The notes under the pieces were generated by a model, which was not told where the DNA came from, made no database searches, and worked only from the letters and a program-made list of their open reading frames with translations. Position numbers and translations under genes: made by a program. Below are positions 6,827 to 9,983 of a stretch of 9,983 nucleotides of DNA, piece by piece. This stretch comes from DASCNA01 sp036011305 (GTDB lineage Bacteria; Verrucomicrobiota; Lentisphaeria; Victivallales; GWF2-38-69). Every line of letters starts with the position of its first letter. The first letter of the stretch is position 1. The DNA lies in contig DASCNA010000110.1 of assembly GCA_036011305.1 (NCBI GenBank), positions 1 through 9,983 on the forward strand. Direction: 5' to 3'.

Positions 6827-7846
6827 TTAGTTCACAGGTGATATGCCCAAACCGGGTTGACTGGATAAAATAAGTTTTCCATGATTATCACTTAAACCGG
6901 AATATGGATCATTTGATATTAAAAGAAATGTATCTAGATCAGCATAATCCACTAATGGTGATAACTGTGCAGCTGCTGCATTACCAATAGAACTTTCAAG
7001 CATGCATCCAAGCATTATTTTCATATCATGGGCTCTTGCTATATTAATCATTCTGAGAGCTTCTCTTATTCCGCCGCATTTCATAAGTTTTATATTTATT
7101 GCGTCCACACAGCCGATGAGATCAGGTATATTTTTTGAGTTGACAATATCTTCATCAGCCATTATTGGAATATTAGTATTTTTTCTGATTTTTTTTAATC
7201 CTTCAAAATTGCCAGGCTCTATTGGCTGTTCAATAAATTCAATATCAAACTCTTCAAGTTTATTTATATTTTCAATAGCTTCATTAACTGACCATCCTGT
7301 ATTTGCATCAACTCTGATTGTAGCGTTTGTGTGTTCCCTTAGTATCTTCATTATTTCAATATCATTTGGTGTTCCAACTTTAACTTTAATAATTGGATAT
7401 TCTGAAGCTTCCTTTAATTTTTTTACCATTACATCAATGGTATCAAGTCCTATGGTAAAACTTGTTACAGGAGTTTTCTCCTTATTTAGCCCAAGGTATT
7501 GGTGTAAAGGAATGTTTAGCAGTTTTCCAGTCAAATCATGTAATGCTATATCTATACCCGCCAGAGTAGAAGGAGCATGAGGAAATTTCAACTTCATTTC
7601 ATCTAAGATATCTTCTAAGAGAAAAGGATCATTCCCTATGATTTCTTCAGCTTCATTTAATATTGTTTTTGAAACCTCAAAATTTTCTCCAAAATAATAT
7701 TCAGATGGCCTAATTTCTCCGAAACCTGAAACGCCGTCCTTCTCTATTTTTACTATAAGTGATTCTGATTTTGTCCTGTCCGGTCTACGTGCAGTTTTAA
7801 ATGGATATTTTAAGTTTAACGTTTTTACTTCAGTGGTGACTCTCAT
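6827..7846 (-). CDS. ykfB: Dipeptide epimerase, L-Ala-D/L-Glu type (enolase superfamily)
   Basis: This enzyme racemises the second residue of wall-derived dipeptides, turning L-Ala-D-Glu into L-Ala-L-Glu for ordinary peptidases. It is a 339-residue enolase-superfamily protein of the muconate-lactonising subgroup. The capping part ends near residue 120; the barrel then shows the KxK base pair in IIKVKVG (K154, K156), metal ligands D180 (RVDANTGW), E206 (FIEQP) and D231 (MADED), and the opposite base K253 (NIKLMKCGG). Near the C-terminus ADLDTFLL supplies the D303-x-D305 motif typical of Ala-Glu epimerases, which binds the substrate amino group. A TTG at 7894 would lengthen the protein by 16 residues, but GGAGGA lies seven bases before the ATG at 7846, so I use that. 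The gene sits 83 bp after the adaptor-like gene and 109 bp before nagZ. Other dipeptide specificities remain possible. Confidence 0.9.
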   Translation of the reverse strand: MRVTTEVKTLNLKYPFKTARRPDRTKSESLIVKIEKDGVSGFGEIRPSEYYFGENFEVSKTILNEAEEIIGNDPFLLEDILDEMKLKFPHAPSTLAGIDIALHDLTGKLLNIPLHQYLGLNKEKTPVTSFTIGLDTIDVMVKKLKEASEYPIIKVKVGTPNDIEIMKILREHTNATIRVDANTGWSVNEAIENINKLEEFDIEFIEQPIEPGNFEGLKKIRKNTNIPIMADEDIVNSKNIPDLIGCVDAINIKLMKCGGIREALRMINIARAHDMKIMLGCMLESSIGNAAAAQLSPLVDYADLDTFLLISNDPYSGLSDNHGKLILSSQPGLGISPVN

Positions 7847-7853
7847 ATTTCTA

Positions 7854-7859
7854 TCCTCC
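7854..7859 (-). promoter_or_regulatory. Ribosome binding site fixing the dipeptide epimerase start
   Basis: On the minus strand this is GGAGGA, seven bases before the ATG at 7846. Nothing similar precedes the in-frame TTG at 7894, so the shorter protein is the better model. Confidence 0.8.
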
Positions 7860-7929
7860 GTTTTGTTGGGGAATATCTTCTCATCAACTATCAAAGAAGA
7901 AATATATTATCTAACAATTAGCTGCGAAA

Positions 7930-8823
7930 TTACGTTGTTATATCAACAACGGGGTCAACTTCACCATTTCCTGAGCCAGTATAACGATATATTTTAGTTA
8001 TTTTTCCATCACACGGTGCATATACTGTGCACTGCTTTATTTTGATATCATCTATTTTTAAAGTCATTAACGCATTGGAGTATTCTTTCCTGGCCTCAAT
8101 GTATTGTAATAGTGATATTGTACCTGTTTGACGCAGTTTACTTGCCCTCAAGAATACCTCTCTAGTGTAATCAAGGTAGCTCTTATCTTTTGACCGTTGT
8201 ATTTTATATTCATCTGAGTTTACTGTAAAAAGAAGTTGGCCTTTTTTGACCTTTTCTCCAAGTTTGACATTAAGGTTAAGAAAACCAGGCCACCGCATTC
8301 CAACTTCTGTTGTTTGTTTTGAAGTATCAACGTCAACATTTCCTCTTGTTATAAACACCTGTTCATCGTTATTACCGAGTGCACCTTCCAGCCTTACTAC
8401 TTTGGTGACTGTTCCGTCAAAAGGTGCATAGTATTTTGAAGTTCGAAGTTTTGATGCATCAGTTTCATATACTGTTTTTGCGGCGATATAGTCATATCTG
8501 CGGGATTGATATTCTTCCATTGAAATGGAATGTTTTTTAATAAGTTTTTCAGCAGCATGAAATAAAATTTCAGCGCTTTTTAAATTAACACCATTAGCTC
8601 TTTTTTGTGCCTTTAGAACACTTTGCCTGACTTCAAAGATAAGTTGACCTTTTTTAACATGATCTCCTAATTTTACATGCTGTATTACAGTGCCTTTATA
8701 TAGCGAAGAAAGTATAGCAACTTCCCGTTCTTTTGCAGAAGATGAGTTTTCTTCTGCTGCATCGACAAAATTACACCCCATAAATACAGCTGCTACGAAT
8801 AATGCAATTAATTTTACCCTCAT
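7930..8823 (-). CDS. Small HlyD/MFP-like envelope protein made of two tandem lipoyl-hairpin units
   Basis: A 297-residue exported protein. Residues 1-16 are a signal sequence ending in FMGC, a fair lipobox with Cys17; a plain signal peptide cut after VDA is the alternative. The mature part is two copies of one unit, offset by exactly 136 residues. VKLGDHVKKGQLIF (50-63) matches VKLGEKVKKGQLLF (186-199), SISMEEY (99-105) matches TISLLQY (235-241), and YAPFDGTVTKV (132-142) matches YAPCDGKITKI (268-278). Each unit is a split lipoyl half-motif around a helical hairpin, as in membrane fusion proteins of RND, ABC and type I systems. The beta-barrel and membrane-proximal domains of a normal 350-450-residue adaptor appear to be missing, and no pump gene is adjacent. 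It is first in the epimerase-nagZ-permease operon, with AAGGAG before the ATG. Its job is unknown; a periplasmic adaptor or scaffold is a guess. Confidence 0.8.
   Translation of the reverse strand: MRVKLIALFVAAVFMGCNFVDAAEENSSSAKEREVAILSSLYKGTVIQHVKLGDHVKKGQLIFEVRQSVLKAQKRANGVNLKSAEILFHAAEKLIKKHSISMEEYQSRRYDYIAAKTVYETDASKLRTSKYYAPFDGTVTKVVRLEGALGNNDEQVFITRGNVDVDTSKQTTEVGMRWPGFLNLNVKLGEKVKKGQLLFTVNSDEYKIQRSKDKSYLDYTREVFLRASKLRQTGTISLLQYIEARKEYSNALMTLKIDDIKIKQCTVYAPCDGKITKIYRYTGSGNGEVDPVVDITT
7933..7951. repeat. Small hairpin at the end of the adaptor-like gene
   Basis: CGTTGTT (7933-7939) and AACAACG (7945-7951) form a perfect 7-bp stem with a 5-base loop, overlapping the last codons of the leftward gene. 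No T-run follows on the minus strand, so it is not a standard terminator. It may protect or partly attenuate the operon mRNA ahead of the epimerase gene. Confidence 0.35.
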
Positions 8824-9307
8824 TCTTTCCCGCTCCTTTTTTCTTAATTATTTTGCAGAAAAGATTAAATTTAAAGCATGGTCTGCTTTAATTATTTGAG
8901 TTCTTCTCTGCACATTTTGGTAATATTCGTTTTTCTCCTTTTAATAAATTTGGACTTACTAAATGAAGAAACAATTTTTTTTTAAAAGGGTTCTTATTTT
9001 AGATGTGTAATATTTTCCAATGAGAATATTAATAGGAAATTTCTGGACATATATAATTGAAGGAAAATTTGCTTCTGGATTTTTGTCTTTATTGGTTATG
9101 TTTAAAATTAAGCTTTGTTATATGTAAGTGTAAAAAACGAACTATCTTTTCAACCTGATTCATGGTCTTATAATTCTTGATTTCCCGTAAATATTTAATC
9201 TTTAATTAAAATCTATTTATATATTTTGGGTTATGAGCTTAAATATTGCCCAGTTAAAGTTACAATTATCATTAATATTTAAACTTATCTTAATAGTGGA
9301 ATTAAAT
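8824..9307. other. Non-coding gap between the operon and the right-end gene
   Basis: About 480 bp of very AT-rich DNA between two divergent genes. I see no gene here. The longest small frames (for example ATG at 8963, 15 codons, and ATG at 9020, 35 codons) lack ribosome sites. It must hold the promoter of the leftward operon and probably that of the rightward gene, but no -35/-10 pair stands out. The one structured element is the hairpin at 8871-8891. There is no tRNA-like fold, CRISPR repeat or IS end. Confidence 0.6.
8871..8891. repeat. Hairpin in the leader region of the leftward operon
   Basis: TTAAAGCA (8871-8878) and TGCTTTAA (8884-8891) are perfect 8-bp arms with a 5-base loop, about 50 bp before the ATG of the adaptor-like gene. 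As RNA it would form a 5' leader hairpin; as DNA it would be a palindromic operator. The flanks are AT-rich without a clean U-tract, so a terminator is less likely. Confidence 0.4.
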
Positions 9308-9983
9308 ATGCAATCAGGTACAAAATTTATTATTATTTTTAGCATAATATCTATTATTTTGATAAACCTTCCAAGCCGATTGTATAGTTTTAAATCTGAT
9401 GATAAATCCAGTCACAAAATAAATAGACAATTAGTTCTACACAATTATTATAAATCAAATCTAGCTAATAAAGATATAAAACAAAAAGAAATAAATTTAT
9501 TTTCTTGCAGTATTGGGGTGTACAAAGACTTAAGAAAAGAATTACAAAGCTTACTTGAAGCCGAAAAGAATGGAAATTTAGAAGATATATGTAAATACCT
9601 TAATAATATAACTCATCAATATCTTTCTATAGATAATTATAAACTGTGTCTAGAGTATAACAATAAACTAAAAAAATATGGAATGTTTCATAAAAATAAT
9701 AATATGCTCTTTCATTATTATTTTAATTTAAGCTTGATAAATACTTCCCAATATAAAGATCCTTCAGCTTTAGTAAACCTTCTGAAGGCTTTAAAATATA
9801 CTCAGGGTAAAACAGGTTTTTTATCAAAAAAGGCTGCTGCACATAAATTTAGAATTTATCAAATGATTTCTTTTATTTATTCGAGTTTAGACAATTTTAA
9901 AGAAAGCTTGTTTTATGCTAAAGCAGCAGTACTAATGGCAGAAAAATTTAAAAATCCTAAATTGATATTTTTAAGTAAATATA
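9308..9983 (+). CDS. Exported or membrane-anchored TPR-like helical protein, N-terminal part (cut by window edge)
   Basis: 225 codons are open from the ATG to the window end. Residues about 6-22 are a hydrophobic segment (KFIIIFSIISIILINL) followed by a possible cleavage site near RLYS, so the protein is secreted or anchored by one helix. The rest is predicted helical and rich in Lys, Asn, Ile and Tyr. Its last 70 or so residues read like tetratricopeptide repeats, with helix pairs such as AAAHKFRIYQMISFIYSSL and DNFKESLFYAKAAVLMAEK at the usual spacing of small and large residues. TPR fronts of this kind occur on sensor kinases and on stand-alone proteins; what follows here is out of view. 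The ribosome site is weak (GTGGA). The gene is visibly more AT-rich than its neighbours and reads away from the salvage operon, so it is probably unrelated. I do not recognise a specific family. Confidence 0.72.
   Translation, partial: MQSGTKFIIIFSIISIILINLPSRLYSFKSDDKSSHKINRQLVLHNYYKSNLANKDIKQKEINLFSCSIGVYKDLRKELQSLLEAEKNGNLEDICKYLNNITHQYLSIDNYKLCLEYNNKLKKYGMFHKNNNMLFHYYFNLSLINTSQYKDPSALVNLLKALKYTQGKTGFLSKKAAAHKFRIYQMISFIYSSLDNFKESLFYAKAAVLMAEKFKNPKLIFLSKY

Noticed and set aside
7002..7580. Long open frame on the plus strand across the dipeptide epimerase gene
   Set aside because: It is the antisense of a clear enolase-superfamily gene with all catalytic residues; the Ser/Ile/Phe-rich peptide is typical of antisense frames in AT-rich DNA.
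8896..8919. Possible 7-codon leader peptide (minus strand) before the adaptor-like gene
   Set aside because: The nearest AGGAG is too far from its ATG, and there is no run of one codon or attenuator pair around it.
9020..9127. 35-codon frame in the gap before the right-end gene
   Set aside because: No ribosome site, no family resemblance and random composition; short frames of this size are expected by chance.
1..9983. tRNA, rRNA, CRISPR array, insertion sequence, phage or toxin-antitoxin genes
   Set aside because: No cloverleaf, repeat-spacer pattern, transposase, integrase or terminal repeats were found on either strand.

Overview
The window is a roughly 10 kb piece of an AT-rich bacterial chromosome. 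It is densely packed, and most genes have a clear GGAGG-type ribosome binding site. Several traits point to a diderm (Gram-negative) bacterium: a cytoplasmic-type NagZ, an AmpG-like muropeptide permease, and an adaptor-like (HlyD/MFP-type) envelope protein. The RhaT-family permease and ROK kinase suit a fermentative or anaerobic sugar specialist (PVC-type, Spirochaete or Bacteroidete-like lineages all possible). The strong Shine-Dalgarno sites argue mildly against Bacteroidetes. I cannot name the taxon from the sequence alone.

Left part (1-3533), an amino-sugar locus. An RpiR/MurR-type regulator, cut by the window edge, reads leftward. Immediately upstream of it, overlapping its start codon, is what looks like the C-terminal remnant of another gene. 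Across a 140-bp AT-rich gap with a perfect 8-bp inverted repeat (candidate operator), three genes read rightward: nanE (ManNAc-6-P 2-epimerase), a ROK-family sugar kinase (probable ManNAc kinase) and a RhaT-family permease. Together they make a plausible path: import of a hexosamine such as ManNAc, phosphorylation, then epimerisation to GlcNAc-6-P. No sialic-acid lyase gene is visible here.

Middle and right part (3574-8823), an operon reading leftward that meets the first one at a shared bidirectional terminator. In transcription order it holds a small adaptor-like lipoprotein built of two tandem lipoyl/hairpin units, an L-Ala-D/L-Glu-type dipeptide epimerase, a two-domain GH3 beta-N-acetylglucosaminidase (NagZ) and an AmpG-like MFS permease. 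Permease, NagZ and dipeptide epimerase are the classic parts of cell-wall (muropeptide) recycling. GlcNAc freed by NagZ and the GlcNAc-6-P made by NanE would feed the same downstream pathway, so the locus as a whole looks like amino-sugar and peptidoglycan salvage.

Right end (8824-9983). A non-coding stretch of about 480 bp with one small hairpin separates the operon from the start of a rightward, very AT-rich gene. That gene encodes an exported or membrane-anchored, helical, TPR-like protein and runs off the window.
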